The notes: a model not told the origin generated them from the letters alone. 64,000 nt of DNA from Sphingobium baderi (GCF_001456115.1 NZ_CP013264.1:2622501-2686500); one strand, 5' to 3'. Counted from the first letter of the stretch, positions 18,501-27,995 are shown. A program made the numbers and translations.

Positions 18501-20222
18501 ATGTCTCATACATTCGATAAATCGAAGCTGCCGAGCCGTTATGTCTCCGTTGGTCCGGAACGCGCACCCCATCGCAGCTATTATTACGCGATGGGCCTGA
18601 CGGAGGAGGAGATCGCTCGTCCCTTCGTCGGCATCGCGTCGGCAGGCAACGATAGCGCGCCCTGCAACACGACACTCGACGCGCAGGCCGACTGGTGCCG
18701 CAAGGGCGTGAATGAAGCGGGTGGGATGCCACGGCGTTTCAACACCATCACCGTTACCGATGGCATCGCCATGGGGCACCAGGGCATGAAAAGCTCGCTG
18801 GTGAGCCGGGAGGTGATTGCGGATTCAGTCGAGCTTTCCGTGCGTGGCCATTGCTATGACGCGCTTGTGACCTTTGCCGGTTGCGACAAGTCGCTGCCTG
18901 GCATGATGATGGCGATGCTGCGCCTCAACGTGCCGTCGATCTTCGTCTATGGTGGCTCGATCTTGCCCGGTCGTTATCAGGAGCGCGACCTGACCGTTAT
19001 CGACGTGTTCGAAGCGGTCGGACGCTATGCAGCCGGGAATTGCCCGCTTTCCGAAGTGACCGCCATCGAAAAGGCCGCCTGTCCCGGCCATGGCGCATGC
19101 GGCGGTCAATATACGGCCAACACTATGGCTTGCGTGGGTGAAGCCATCGGCCTGTCATTGCCGAACAGCAACATGGCGCCTGCTCCTTATAAATCGCGTG
19201 AGGAAATCGCCGTGGCTGCCGGCCGTCAGGTGATGGAATTGCTGGCGCAGAATATCCGTCCGCGCGACATTTGCACGCGCGATGCTTTTGAAAACGCCGC
19301 GCGCATCGTGGCGGCGACCGGCGGCTCGACCAATGGCGCGCTGCATCTGCCCGCCATGGCCAGCGAATGCGGTATCGACTTCGACCTGTTCGATGTGGCG
19401 GAAATTTTCAAGACGACGCCCTATATCGCCGATCTGAAGCCCGGCGGCCGCTATGTCGCCAAGGACATGCATGAGGCAGGCGGCATCTACATGCTGATGA
19501 AGACATTGCATGCCGAAGGGTTGCTGCATGGCGACTGCCTGACCGTCACCGGTAAGACGCTGGCGGAGAATATCGATGAGGTGACGTGGAATCCTGAACA
19601 GAAGGTCATTTATGACGCCAAGACCCCGATCACGCCGACGGGTGGCGTGGTTGGCCTGAAAGGTTCGCTGGCGCCCAATGGCGCGATCGTGAAGGTGGCG
19701 GGGATGCACCGCCTGCAATTCAGTGGTCCGGCTCTGGTATTCGAGCGGGAAGAAGATGCCTTCGCTGCCGTCGAAACGGGCGCGATCAAAGAAGGCTCCG
19801 TCATCGTCATTCGTTACGAAGGCCCCAAGGGCGGTCCCGGCATGCGTGAAATGCTGGCGACGACAGCCGCGCTTTATGGCCAAGGGCTTGGCGAGAAGGT
19901 GGCGCTTATCACCGACGGGCGTTTTTCTGGCGGCACGCGGGGTTTCTGCATTGGCCATGTCGGGCCGGAAGCAGCCGAATGCGGGCCGATCGCTCTGGTC
20001 GAAAATGGCGACATCATCGCAATCGATGCGGAGGCTGGCACCATTGACCTCCAGGTGGACGAAGCCATTCTGGCCGAGCGCCGCAAGAACTGGCAGCCAC
20101 GCCAGAATGATTATCAGTCCGGTGCATTGTGGCGCTATGCACAGAATGTGGGTCCGGCCTACAAGGGAGCGGTAACGCATCCCGGAGCAAAGGCCGAAAC
20201 CCATGTCTATGCGGATATTTGA
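18501..20222 (+). CDS. ilvD: Dihydroxy-acid dehydratase (IlvD/Edd family)
   Basis: Iron-sulphur dehydratase that converts 2,3-dihydroxy-3-methylbutanoate or its isoleucine-pathway homologue to the 2-oxo acid in branched-chain amino acid synthesis. Cluster cysteines are visible in [24 protein letters not shown] and [16 protein letters not shown], with [17 protein letters not shown] [17 protein letters not shown] near the C-terminus. At 573 residues it is of the shorter bacterial type. Some members of this length group act on sugar acids, but it sits beside no sugar-acid genes, so ilvD is the best call. AAGGG lies 8-9 nt before the ATG. Confidence 0.9.
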   Translation: MSHTFDKSKLPSRYVSVGPERAPHRSYYYAMGLTEEEIARPFVGIASAGNDSAPCNTTLDAQADWCRKGVNEAGGMPRRFNTITVTDGIAMGHQGMKSSLVSREVIADSVELSVRGHCYDALVTFAGCDKSLPGMMMAMLRLNVPSIFVYGGSILPGRYQERDLTVIDVFEAVGRYAAGNCPLSEVTAIEKAACPGHGACGGQYTANTMACVGEAIGLSLPNSNMAPAPYKSREEIAVAAGRQVMELLAQNIRPRDICTRDAFENAARIVAATGGSTNGALHLPAMASECGIDFDLFDVAEIFKTTPYIADLKPGGRYVAKDMHEAGGIYMLMKTLHAEGLLHGDCLTVTGKTLAENIDEVTWNPEQKVIYDAKTPITPTGGVVGLKGSLAPNGAIVKVAGMHRLQFSGPALVFEREEDAFAAVETGAIKEGSVIVIRYEGPKGGPGMREMLATTAALYGQGLGEKVALITDGRFSGGTRGFCIGHVGPEAAECGPIALVENGDIIAIDAEAGTIDLQVDEAILAERRKNWQPRQNDYQSGALWRYAQNVGPAYKGAVTHPGAKAETHVYADI

Positions 20223-20568
20223 TGGATTGATCGGGGCGGGGCTTCTGTGCCTCGCCCTTGCAGCCTGTAAGCAGGCGCCGGACGCCGGACTGTCGGCGAA
20301 TGATGGCGACCGGATCGAATGTGCCTTTGGTGCGAAAGCGGAATGGGCGCGTGACTGCGTGGCGGAACGCCAGGGTGATATGCTGACGCTGCGACATGCC
20401 GATGGCGGGTTTCGCCGTTTCACCATCGTCAAGGACGGGCGCGGCCTTGTCCCCGCCGATGGTGCGGAACAGGCAAAGGTTGATATCGTGGGCGATCGCC
20501 AGATCGAATTGACGATTGGCGACGCGCGCTACCGTATCCCCGCTACCATTGCGGGAGCACCCCGCTGA
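20203..20568 (+). CDS. Small hypothetical lipoprotein
   Basis: A 121-residue predicted lipoprotein. The N-terminus has a hydrophobic core ([15 protein letters not shown]) ending in a lipobox with cysteine 22 as the acylation site. The mature part is a compact ~95-residue domain with two cysteines (IECAFG and ARDCVAE, possibly a disulfide) and alternating beta-like strands ([28 protein letters not shown]). I do not recognise a named family, though such small lipoproteins follow ilvD in related genomes as far as I recall. It starts inside the last 20 nt of ilvD (ATG at 20203 or 20209) and ends 2 nt before nnr, so it belongs to the ilvD transcript. The lipoprotein could be a Lol-system substrate. 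Confidence 0.75.
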   Translation: MSMRIFDGLIGAGLLCLALAACKQAPDAGLSANDGDRIECAFGAKAEWARDCVAERQGDMLTLRHADGGFRRFTIVKDGRGLVPADGAEQAKVDIVGDRQIELTIGDARYRIPATIAGAPR

Positions 20569-20570
20569 CC

Positions 20571-21959
20571 ATGGCTACGCCTGTCCTGACGGCCGCCGGG
20601 ATGCGGGCGGCGGAGCAGGCGGTCATCGCTTCGGGTGTGCCCGAATATGAGTTGATGGAGCGCGCGGGCGCTGCCGCTGCCGAGATCATCTGGCGGGCGG
20701 GAGGATTGCGTGACACGCTGGTGCTGTGCGGGCCCGGCAATAATGGCGGCGATGGCTTTGTCATCGCGCGGCTTCTGCGCGCGCGGGGCGTGCCGGTGCG
20801 TGTTGCGGCGCTGGGGGACAGCAGGACATCGTCCGCTATTCAGGCTCGCGCGGCGTGGGCGGGACCGGTGGAAGCGTTCAACGACGCGGAGCCCGCCGCG
20901 CAACTGGTGGATGCCCTGTTCGGCACGGGCTTGGCGCGTGAACTGGATGATGGGATTGCCGCGCAACTCCATGACCTCGTCAGCATGGCGAGCCACAGCT
21001 ACGCCATCGATCTGCCTAGCGGCGTGGAAACCGATAGCGGCGCGCTGCTCTCACCCGTTCCGCATTTTGGTATGGGCATCGCGCTGGGCGCGTTGAAACC
21101 CGCTCATTTGCTTTTTCCAGCGGCGGACAGGATGACGCGGCTGGTCTGCGCGGATATCGGCATTGCGGCCAACTCTTCCATCTGTCGGCTGGCGCCGCCA
21201 TCTGTTTATGCTCCCGGCACAGAAGCGCATAAATATAGCCGTGGTCTTGTGGCGGTCGTCGGGGGCGAGATGGCGGGCGCGAGCCTGCTCGCCAGCCATG
21301 CAGCGGCCCGTTCCGGCGCGGGCATGGTACGCAGGATCGCCGCCGACGCATATATCGGCGGACCTGATGCCATCGTCACTGATTTTGCGAAAACCGCGAC
21401 AGAGGTGGAGCATTCTCTCCAGGACAAGCGGTTGGCGGTGGTTCTGGTCGGGCCTGGACTGGGACGAAATAAAGATGCCCAAGCACGTCTGGATGTGGTT
21501 CTGAAAAGCGGTCATCCGCTGGTTCTGGATGCGGATGCGCTCAATATATTGGGGGAAATAGGCATCGCTCATTTGCCCCAGCAAGCGATTCTGACGCCCC
21601 ATGAAGCGGAGTTTACCCGGTTGTTTGGCCAATTGCCCGGTAGCAAGATTGATCGGGCATTGGATGCGGCGCGCCGATCACGCTGCGTGGTGGTGTATAA
21701 AGGTGCCGGCACTGTCATTGCCGCACCGGACGGACGCGCTGCCGTTGCAAGCCATGGTTCATCCTGGCTCTCCACGGCGGGGACGGGTGATGTTCTGGCG
21801 GGCATCGTCGCGAGCAGGCTGGCCGTCATGCGAGACGGATTCCAAGCCGCATGCGAGGCTGTCTGGCTGCATGGCGAAGCCGCTCGCCGAGCGGGCGCGG
21901 CCTTCATCGCGGACGATTTGATCGAACGGCTCCCAGAGGCTATTGCCAGCCGCCTGTGA
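20571..21959 (+). CDS. nnr: Bifunctional NAD(P)H-hydrate repair enzyme (epimerase and dehydratase)
   Basis: Repairs hydrated NADH/NADPH: the N-terminal YjeF_N domain (about 1-200) epimerises NADHX and the C-terminal carbohydrate-kinase domain (about 205-462) dehydrates it using ADP. Motifs are LVLCGPGNNGGDGFVIAR and YAIDLPSGVETDSG in the first half, and SRGLVAVVGGEMAGA, VLVGPGLG, LTPHEAEFTRLFG, and AGTGDVLAGI in the second. The gene starts 2 nt after the lipoprotein stop and ends overlapping the next start (GTGA). Length is typical of the fused form. Confidence 0.94.
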   Translation: MATPVLTAAGMRAAEQAVIASGVPEYELMERAGAAAAEIIWRAGGLRDTLVLCGPGNNGGDGFVIARLLRARGVPVRVAALGDSRTSSAIQARAAWAGPVEAFNDAEPAAQLVDALFGTGLARELDDGIAAQLHDLVSMASHSYAIDLPSGVETDSGALLSPVPHFGMGIALGALKPAHLLFPAADRMTRLVCADIGIAANSSICRLAPPSVYAPGTEAHKYSRGLVAVVGGEMAGASLLASHAAARSGAGMVRRIAADAYIGGPDAIVTDFAKTATEVEHSLQDKRLAVVLVGPGLGRNKDAQARLDVVLKSGHPLVLDADALNILGEIGIAHLPQQAILTPHEAEFTRLFGQLPGSKIDRALDAARRSRCVVVYKGAGTVIAAPDGRAAVASHGSSWLSTAGTGDVLAGIVASRLAVMRDGFQAACEAVWLHGEAARRAGAAFIADDLIERLPEAIASRL

Positions 21960-23161
21960 CCCAAGACAACGACCTTATCATCCGCATCGCCGCGAAGGGC
22001 GATGGCGTGACCGCCGATGGCCGCCATGTGCCGCTTGCCGCACCGGGAGATCGTATGGAGGCGGGCGGCGGTGTTCAGTTCGGCCCGCATCATGTCGACC
22101 CGCTTTGCCGTCATTTCCCTGTTTGCGGCGGATGCGAACTCCAACATATCGACGATGAAAGCTATGCGGATTTCGTCGCGGCGCGGATCATGGGGGCATT
22201 GGCGGGGCAAGGCGTTGATGCGCTCAAAGTCCTGCCTCCGCATATTTCGCCACCCCGGACTCGCCGCAGGGCTTCCTTGCGCGCCGCGTGTCAGGGCAAG
22301 AAGGTTGCGATCGGCTTTGCGGAGGCGGGAAGCCATCGCCTGATCAATCTGTCGATGTGTGAAGTGCTGGACCCGCGCCTGTTTGGACTTCTGGAGCCGC
22401 TTCGGCCGCTATTGGCGCGCATCCTGCCCGACCGGAGGTCCGCTCATGTGCGTATGTCGATGACGGATCAGGGCGTCGATCTGCTTCTGGAAGGCGTGAC
22501 GATCGAAGGCCTCGCCGCAGACGAGGCTTTGCGGGATTTTGCTGCCGCGCAGGGGCTTGCACGATTGACGGTCGATGAAGGTCATGGAGCCGAAACGCGC
22601 TGGGAGCCGGAACCTGTGACCGTCAGCTTTGGCGGCGTAGCGGTCGGTTTTCCGCCTTTCGCCTTTCTTCAAGCGACTCCCGATGGAGAAGCCGCGCTGG
22701 TCGAAGCAGCACGCTCCGCCCTGCCCCCGCAAGGGGCTGTGGCTGATCTTTTCTGCGGCCTTGGCACCTTTGCTCTGGCTGTGGGGGAGGGGCGCCCGGT
22801 TTACGCGGCGGAAGCGGCCCGCGATTTGATCCTGTCGCTCAAGGCCGCTGCGGGCAGGAGCCAGAGAAGGCTGGCGGCCGACCATCGCGATCTGTTTCGG
22901 CGGCCACTGACGCCGCAGGAACTCGACCGTTTTGCCGCCGTCATCATTGATCCCCCCCGTGCAGGCGCTCGGGAACAGGTGTTGCAAATCGCTGCATCCA
23001 ACGTTGTATCGGTCGCTTATATCTCCTGTAATCCCGCCAGCTTCGCGCGCGACGCCGCCCTTATGGTTGCAGGCGGCTATGTGCTGGAAAGCGTGAGACC
23101 AGTCGGTCAGTTCCGTTGGTCGACCCATGTTGAACTGGCGGGCATTTTTCGCCGTCTTTGA
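21956..23161 (+). CDS. Class I SAM-dependent RNA methyltransferase, TrmA/RlmD (RumA) family
   Basis: RNA 5-methyluridine methyltransferase of the RumA family. An N-terminal TRAM-like beta domain is followed by an iron-sulphur site (CRHFPVCGGCELQH plus SMCEV), then the catalytic domain with VADLFCGLGTFAL as SAM motif, IIDPPRAGARE, and the catalytic cysteine in YISCNPASFARD. The likely target is a uridine in 23S rRNA, but RlmC, RlmD and TrmA-like specificities cannot be told apart from sequence alone. GTG at 21956 overlaps the nnr stop and gives 401 residues; extending upstream would only add out-of-family sequence. Confidence 0.88.
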   Translation: MTQDNDLIIRIAAKGDGVTADGRHVPLAAPGDRMEAGGGVQFGPHHVDPLCRHFPVCGGCELQHIDDESYADFVAARIMGALAGQGVDALKVLPPHISPPRTRRRASLRAACQGKKVAIGFAEAGSHRLINLSMCEVLDPRLFGLLEPLRPLLARILPDRRSAHVRMSMTDQGVDLLLEGVTIEGLAADEALRDFAAAQGLARLTVDEGHGAETRWEPEPVTVSFGGVAVGFPPFAFLQATPDGEAALVEAARSALPPQGAVADLFCGLGTFALAVGEGRPVYAAEAARDLILSLKAAAGRSQRRLAADHRDLFRRPLTPQELDRFAAVIIDPPRAGAREQVLQIAASNVVSVAYISCNPASFARDAALMVAGGYVLESVRPVGQFRWSTHVELAGIFRRL

Positions 23162-23163
23162 AA

Positions 23164-23227
23164 TGTCCCTCGCCACCGGGGAAGCGACGAGGGACAGGCA
23201 CCCTCTCCAAGGGGGGAGCGGCCCCCC
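23164..23227. terminator. Tandem hairpins between convergent genes
   Basis: Two inverted repeats fill the gap between the RNA methyltransferase and the decarboxylase: TGTCCCTCG (23164-23172) with CGAGGGACA (23188-23196), and GGGGGG (23211-23216) with CCCCCC (23222-23227), the latter followed by GTTTAAC on the plus strand. Probably a bidirectional termination region. Confidence 0.6.
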
Positions 23228-23229
23228 GT

Positions 23230-24423
23230 TTAACCGAGCTTGATGACAGTTGCGCGACGGCGCGCCGGAACGGGATCGGCGTAAAGGCTGGCCATCGGCT
23301 CATCCTCCACTTCGATGACGGCTTCCGAGGTAAAGCCGTTGAAACCGGTCCGCATCGCCGCGCCATAGGCGCCCAGCATCCCGATTTCGATATAGTCGCC
23401 CGCAGCCACGTCTTCGGGCAGCAGGAACGGGCCGGCCATATGATCCATGTCGTCGCAGGTCGGGCCGTAGAAGGAGAATCCGGTCAGTTCCTCATCGCTT
23501 TCCTCGTCGCGCAGTAACGCTACGGGGAAGCGCCAGCCGATATGCGCCGCATCGAACAGCGCGCCATAGGCGCCGTCGTTGATGTACAGTTCCTTGCCGC
23601 GCCGGCGTTCCACACGCACGATGACGGAACTATATTCGGCGGACAGGGCGCGGCCCGGCTCACACCATAGTTCTGCGGAATAGCTGATCGGCAGGCTTTC
23701 GAAGCCGCGATGGATCGCATCGAAATAGGCTTCCAGCGCAGGGGGTTCCATGCCCGGATAGACCGAAGGGAAACCGCCGCCCACATCGATGATGTCGACC
23801 GTGACGGACGCCTCGACGATGGCTGCGCGCACGCGTTCGATGGCGTCGCTATACGCTTGCGGGCTCATCGCCTGGCTGCCGACATGGAAGCAGATGCCAA
23901 GCGCATCGGCCGCCTGACGGGTGGCCATCAGAAGTTCGCTCGTTTCCGAGAGTTCCGCGCCGAATTTGGATGCAAGGCTCAGCTCGGAATGTTCCGACGA
24001 CACGCGCAGACGCACGCACAGTTCCAGATCGGTGGCATCGCTGGTTGCGCGCATGATTTTTTCTAGCTCGTCCATCGTATCGAGCGAGAAGGTACGCACC
24101 CCATGAACATGATAGGCTTCGGCGATTGCTTCCTCGGCCTTGACCGGGTGCATGAAGCAGAGCTTCGCCTGACCGTTCAGCGTTTCGGCGACAAGGCGCA
24201 CTTCCGCGATGGAGGCCACGTCGAAATGCGTGATCCCCGAAGCAAACAGCGTACGGATCAGATCGGGAGACGGATTCGCCTTGACCGCGTAAAGCGAGCG
24301 CCCCGGAAACTTCTCTGTAAAGAAGCGGGCGGCCCGGGCTGCTGCCTGGGGACGAATAAGCGTTACCGGTGCTGCCGGTTTGAGGGCGCTTGCTACCCCC
24401 AGCGCGCTATGGTGCTTGTGCAA
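23230..24423 (-). CDS. Ornithine/lysine decarboxylase, fold type III PLP enzyme
   Basis: Makes putrescine (or cadaverine) by decarboxylating ornithine (or lysine). The PLP lysine is K48 in YAVKANPS; other landmarks are FDVASIAEVRL, FHVGSQ, IDVGGGFP, the phosphate-binding EPGRAL, and GPTCDDMDH with the active-site cysteine contributed across the dimer. The start is a TTG at 24423 with GGAGG 9 nt upstream; a TTG 30 nt earlier lacks a site. Length is 397 residues. Its own promoter lies at 24498-24526, and carboxynorspermidine decarboxylase and synthase genes lie just upstream on the same strand, so its product probably feeds that pathway. Confidence 0.92.
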   Translation of the reverse strand: MHKHHSALGVASALKPAAPVTLIRPQAAARAARFFTEKFPGRSLYAVKANPSPDLIRTLFASGITHFDVASIAEVRLVAETLNGQAKLCFMHPVKAEEAIAEAYHVHGVRTFSLDTMDELEKIMRATSDATDLELCVRLRVSSEHSELSLASKFGAELSETSELLMATRQAADALGICFHVGSQAMSPQAYSDAIERVRAAIVEASVTVDIIDVGGGFPSVYPGMEPPALEAYFDAIHRGFESLPISYSAELWCEPGRALSAEYSSVIVRVERRRGKELYINDGAYGALFDAAHIGWRFPVALLRDEESDEELTGFSFYGPTCDDMDHMAGPFLLPEDVAAGDYIEIGMLGAYGAAMRTGFNGFTSEAVIEVEDEPMASLYADPVPARRRATVIKLG

Positions 24424-24497
24424 CTCAAGGGACCTCCAGTGGTGTCGTGGCAATCAAGCTGCCTTGCGGTGGAAGTCCCATGGGGCAGCGGAAGGGC

Positions 24498-24526
24498 GAT
24501 ATATGCCGAGGCTTCCCCCCTGTAAA
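24498..24526 (-). promoter_or_regulatory. Promoter of the ornithine decarboxylase gene
   Basis: Minus-strand TTTACA (24526-24521), a 17-nt spacer and TATATC (24503-24498) match the housekeeping consensus at 5/6 and 4/6 positions. Transcription would start near 24491, leaving a leader of about 68 nt. Confidence 0.5.
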
Positions 24527-24570
24527 GCGCATGCGTGAATTTTATTGCGCGGAAGGCTGTGAAACGTGCT

Positions 24571-25743
24571 TCAGGAAAGACGGCTCTTGAAGTCTTCATA
24601 AGAAAATCGGCGGATTTCCTTGAGTTCGTTGGTTTCAGAGTTCCAGAGCCAGATGGCGGGCAGGGGCACGCCGTTGAAGCTGTTGGTCTTGACCATCGAA
24701 TAATGCGCCTGGTCGAGAAAGGCGATGCGCCGCCCCGGAGTCGCGCCGCCGGGGACTCGATAGTCGCCGATGATGTCGCCCGCGAGGCAGGAGGGACCGC
24801 CGAGTCTGGTGGCGGGGCCGTTCATTGCCTCGTGGAGCATGGCGGGGCGATAGGGGGCTTCGATCACGTCAGGCATGTGGCAGGTCGCGGAAATGTCGGT
24901 GATGGCGACGGGCATCCCGTTGTCGATGACGTCGAGCACTTCGCCGATGAGAATGCCGGCGTCGAGGGCCACCGCCTCGCCAGGCTCTATATAAAGCTCC
25001 AGACCCGTTTTTTCACGGATGTCGCGCAGGAATGCGATCAGCGCGTCCCGCTGATAATCGGTGCGGGTGATGTGGTGGCCTCCGCCGAAATTCAGCCATT
25101 TGAGGTTGCCGATATGGGGAAGGATCCGCGATCCTATGGCTGCCCAGGTGCGTTCCAGCGGCAGGAAATCCTGTTCGCACAGGGAGTGGAAATGGAGGCC
25201 GCAGACGCCCTCCAGATGCTCCGCCCTGAGCTGGTCGATGGGGAAGCCGAGGCGGCTGTGCGGCTGGCAGGGGTCGTATTTGGCGACCTCTCCTTCCGCG
25301 TGGAGCGGGTTGACGCGCAGGCCGATGTCGAATTGCAGTCCCTCGGCCCTGGCTGCATCGATGATTGGGCGGAAGCGAGCGATCTGGCCGGGGCTGTTGA
25401 AGATCACATGATCCGAAAGGCGCAGGATTTCCGGGAGATCCTCCGCCTTGTAGGCGGCGCAATAGGTGGCGACTTCACCGCCATATTCTTCGCGGCCGAG
25501 GCGCGCTTCATAAAGGCCGGACGCGCATACGCCATCCAGATATTCCGCGACGACACTGCCCAGCGACCACATGGAGAAAGCCTTGAGCGCACCCAGAACC
25601 TTGATCCCCGCGCGCTCGCCAATGTCGGCGAGGATCGACAGGTTGCGACGGATCGCAGCCTCGTCCACCACGAAGGCGGGCGAGGGAACGCGGTTCAGGT
25701 CGAAATGCGCGAAGGCAGCGGGATCGCCGGCTTTTGTGTCCAT
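24571..25743 (-). CDS. nspC: Carboxynorspermidine/carboxyspermidine decarboxylase
   Basis: PLP-dependent fold type III enzyme that decarboxylates carboxy(nor)spermidine to spermidine or norspermidine. The PLP lysine is K54 in GALKAFSMWS, and family features include YLDGVCASGLYEARLG, FNSPGQIARF, LNFGGGHHITR, the phosphate loop EPGEAVALDAG and SCLAGDIIGDY. Length (390) is normal. It lies 99 nt downstream of the matching dehydrogenase on the same strand and 147 nt upstream of ornithine decarboxylase, an order that recreates the alternative spermidine pathway. Whether norspermidine or spermidine is made depends on substrate choice that cannot be read from the sequence. Confidence 0.92.
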   Translation of the reverse strand: MDTKAGDPAAFAHFDLNRVPSPAFVVDEAAIRRNLSILADIGERAGIKVLGALKAFSMWSLGSVVAEYLDGVCASGLYEARLGREEYGGEVATYCAAYKAEDLPEILRLSDHVIFNSPGQIARFRPIIDAARAEGLQFDIGLRVNPLHAEGEVAKYDPCQPHSRLGFPIDQLRAEHLEGVCGLHFHSLCEQDFLPLERTWAAIGSRILPHIGNLKWLNFGGGHHITRTDYQRDALIAFLRDIREKTGLELYIEPGEAVALDAGILIGEVLDVIDNGMPVAITDISATCHMPDVIEAPYRPAMLHEAMNGPATRLGGPSCLAGDIIGDYRVPGGATPGRRIAFLDQAHYSMVKTNSFNGVPLPAIWLWNSETNELKEIRRFSYEDFKSRLS

Positions 25744-25803
25744 CTTTGTCCGATTCCGTTCGCGTCGAGCCTGTGGAACGCGCTTTTTCGATAAGAAAGT
25801 AGA

Positions 25804-25830
25804 GGGCTTCGACAGGCTCAGCCCGAACGG
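25804..25830. repeat. Sphingomonad-type intergenic repeat, copy 2 (inverted)
   Basis: GGGCTTCGACAGGCTCAGCC and flanks ending in CGAACGG form the reverse complement of the element at 2937-2969. It sits in the 99-bp gap between the two carboxynorspermidine genes. Confidence 0.7.
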
Positions 25831-25842
25831 CTTCGAGTTGAT

Positions 25843-27060
25843 TTAGAAGTCCAGCGGCGCGTCCAGTTCCTTCACCTGCCAGGGCAAGCCGTGCTGGTTC
25901 AGCATGTCCATGAATGGGTCGGGATCGAACTGTTCGATGTTGAACACCCCCTCACCCTTCCAGGAGCCCGTCAGCATCATCGCCGCGCCGATCATCGCGG
26001 GCACGCCGGTAGTGTAGCTGACTGCCTGGTTGCCGGTTTCGGCATAGGCATCCTCATGATCGCAGACATTATAGACATAGACGGTCTTGGGCTTCCCGTC
26101 CTTCTCGCCGGTCGCGATGTCGCCGATGTTGGTCTTGCCCTTGGTGGTGGAGCCCAGGCTCGACGGTTCGGGCAGGACGGCTTTGAGGAACTGGAGCGGG
26201 ATAATCTCCTTGCCTTCATAGATCACCGGGTCGATGCGGGTCATGCCGACATTCTGGAGCACTTCGAGATGCTTCAAATAGGCGTCACCGAAAGTCATCC
26301 AGAAGCGGATGCGCTTGATTTCCGGGTAGAATTTGGCGAGGGATTCCAGTTCCTCATGATACATGAGGTACATGTTCTTCTCACCCACCTGATCGAAGTC
26401 GAACGCCTGCTTGTGGCTGAGTGCGGGGCCTTCGACCCATTTGCCGCCCTCCCAATGGCGCGAGGGGGCGGTAACTTCGCGGATGTTGATTTCCGGGTTG
26501 AAGTTGGTCGCGAAGTGCTGGCCATGGTCGCCGCCATTGCAGTCGAGAATGTCGAGCGTGTCGATCCGGTCGAGCAGATGCTTCCTGATGTAGGAGGCAA
26601 AGACGCTGGTGACGCCGGGGTCGAAGCCCGAACCCAGCAGCGCCATGATCCCGGCTTCCTTGAAGCGGTCCTGATAGGCCCATTGCCAGCCATATTCGAA
26701 TTTGGGCGTGTCGCGCGGTTCGTAATTGGCGGTGTCGAGATAATCCACCCTGGTCGCGAGGCAGGCATCCATGATGTTGAGGTCCTGATAGGGCAGGGCC
26801 AGATTGACGACCAGCTTGGGCTGGACCTTTTCGATGAGGGCGATGGTGGCGGCGACATCATCGGCGTCGACCTGCGCCACATCGATGGTGACGCCGGTGC
26901 GGGCCTTGACCGATTCGGCGACCTTCTCACAACTCACGATGCGGCGGCTGGCCAGGGTGATATGCGAGAATATCTCCGGGTTCATCGCCATCTTGTGAAC
27001 CGCGACAGACCCGACGCCGCCCGCGCCAATGACCAGAACCTTGCTCAATTTCGTCTCCAT
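25843..27060 (-). CDS. Carboxynorspermidine/carboxyspermidine synthase (saccharopine dehydrogenase family)
   Basis: NADPH-dependent dehydrogenase that condenses putrescine or diaminopropane with aspartate beta-semialdehyde to carboxyspermidine or carboxynorspermidine. The Rossmann motif VLVIGAGGVGSVAVHKMA is at the N-terminus, followed by ASRRIVSCEKVA, DYLDTANYEP, LLGSGFDPGVTSVFA and the C-terminal substrate domain with VCDHEDAYAETGNQA. Related lysine-pathway saccharopine dehydrogenases are excluded mainly by the context with nspC and ODC. Start at the ATG at 27060 (METKLSKVLVIG), 405 residues; upstream frame has no family similarity. First gene of the minus-strand polyamine cluster. Confidence 0.9.
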   Translation of the reverse strand: METKLSKVLVIGAGGVGSVAVHKMAMNPEIFSHITLASRRIVSCEKVAESVKARTGVTIDVAQVDADDVAATIALIEKVQPKLVVNLALPYQDLNIMDACLATRVDYLDTANYEPRDTPKFEYGWQWAYQDRFKEAGIMALLGSGFDPGVTSVFASYIRKHLLDRIDTLDILDCNGGDHGQHFATNFNPEINIREVTAPSRHWEGGKWVEGPALSHKQAFDFDQVGEKNMYLMYHEELESLAKFYPEIKRIRFWMTFGDAYLKHLEVLQNVGMTRIDPVIYEGKEIIPLQFLKAVLPEPSSLGSTTKGKTNIGDIATGEKDGKPKTVYVYNVCDHEDAYAETGNQAVSYTTGVPAMIGAAMMLTGSWKGEGVFNIEQFDPDPFMDMLNQHGLPWQVKELDAPLDF

Positions 27061-27091
27061 GACCTGACCGCGCGTGGCACGCGAAAGCGCC

Positions 27092-27119
27092 CATATAGGG
27101 GCTGTGCATGACAGCGCAA
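27092..27119 (-). promoter_or_regulatory. Possible promoter of the carboxynorspermidine synthase gene
   Basis: Minus-strand TTGCGC (27119-27114), 16-nt spacer, TATATG (27097-27092). The -10 resembles the alphaproteobacterial CTATAT form; the -35 is weak. Confidence 0.35.
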
Positions 27120-27177
27120 AGTCAGTCTGTGGGATGGGTGCGCGGATCATGGTATGGCGGGGCAAGGAGGAGAGCGA

Positions 27178-27600
27178 ATGGCCAACCCCATGTCTTCCGA
27201 ACCGCGGCTGTTAAGCGGCGGCAATCCACAAATCCCCAAAGGGGACGGCGATGCGCCGGTGCAGGCCTATATCGCCGCCATGCCGGGCTGGAAAAGCGAA
27301 GCGGGGCGTTGGCTGGACGATCTGATCGTTCGCGCCGTGCCTAATGCGCGCAAGGCGGTGAAGTGGAACTCGCCCTTCTACGGTGTGGAGGGGAATGGGT
27401 GGTTCCTGAGCTATCATTGCATGACGCGCTACATCAAGCTGGCCTTCTTCAGCGGCGCGGGGCTCGATCCTCTGCCGCCCGTGACGTCGAAGAACGCCGA
27501 TACGCGTTATGTGCATATCTTCGAGGACGAGCGGCCGGATGAGGCGCTTATGGTAAGCTGGATCAGGCAGGCGGCGGGCCTGCCGGGGTGGATGAGCTAG
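27178..27600 (+). CDS. DUF1801 domain-containing protein
   Basis: A 140-residue protein of the DUF1801 family (YdhG-like fold). The domain covers about residues 30-135: VQAYIAAMPGWKSEAGRWLD, the conserved KAVKWNSPFYGVEG motif, then IKLAFFSGAGLDP. Function is unknown; the fold resembles ligand-binding proteins and members are often stand-alone. A perfect AGGAGG lies 7 nt before the ATG at 27178, which decides the start over one 24 nt upstream. Divergent from the polyamine synthase; no operon partner. Confidence 0.8.
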   Translation: MANPMSSEPRLLSGGNPQIPKGDGDAPVQAYIAAMPGWKSEAGRWLDDLIVRAVPNARKAVKWNSPFYGVEGNGWFLSYHCMTRYIKLAFFSGAGLDPLPPVTSKNADTRYVHIFEDERPDEALMVSWIRQAAGLPGWMS

Positions 27601-27609
27601 GGCGTACCG

Positions 27610-27957
27610 TCAGAAACTGGCGCCGTCGACCCTGTTGATTTTCAGCGTATCGATGTCGACCTCCGGTACGCAGCACAGGTTGATGGCGCGTATCGGGCCG
27701 TCGAGGGACTTGCCTTCAGCGAAGGACTGCGTGCCGCAGATGGCGCAGAAGCGGTGCGTGATGTTGTGCTTGTAGAATTGATAGTCGGTCAGCTTGTCCG
27801 CGCCGCTGTCGAGCGTGAACTGGTCGGCGGGCACGAAGGTGAGGACGAAACCCTTGCGGCTGCAATGGGAGCAATTGCAACTCATCGCTTCGCTGGGCGC
27901 GTCGGCGGCGATGGTGAAGGTGACAGCGCCGCAGTGGCAGCTTCCGGTGTAGGGCAT
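27610..27957 (-). CDS. GFA family protein (glutathione-dependent formaldehyde-activating domain)
   Basis: A 115-residue zinc protein of the GFA/Mss4 beta-tent fold. Zinc ligands are visible in GSCHCGAV, SCNCSHCSRKG and FCAICGTQ. Most members have no proven substrate; the formaldehyde link comes from Gfa of Paracoccus, and no formaldehyde genes are adjacent. Start at the ATG at 27957, with AAGGAG 6 nt upstream. The open frame continues upstream without a stop into the remnant of a decayed exonuclease gene, so a longer fused product is formally possible but unlikely. Confidence 0.87.
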   Translation of the reverse strand: MPYTGSCHCGAVTFTIAADAPSEAMSCNCSHCSRKGFVLTFVPADQFTLDSGADKLTDYQFYKHNITHRFCAICGTQSFAEGKSLDGPIRAINLCCVPEVDIDTLKINRVDGASF

Positions 27958-27995
27958 GGTGGGCTCCTTAGTAGGTGGGATCGTCCGCCCCGGAA

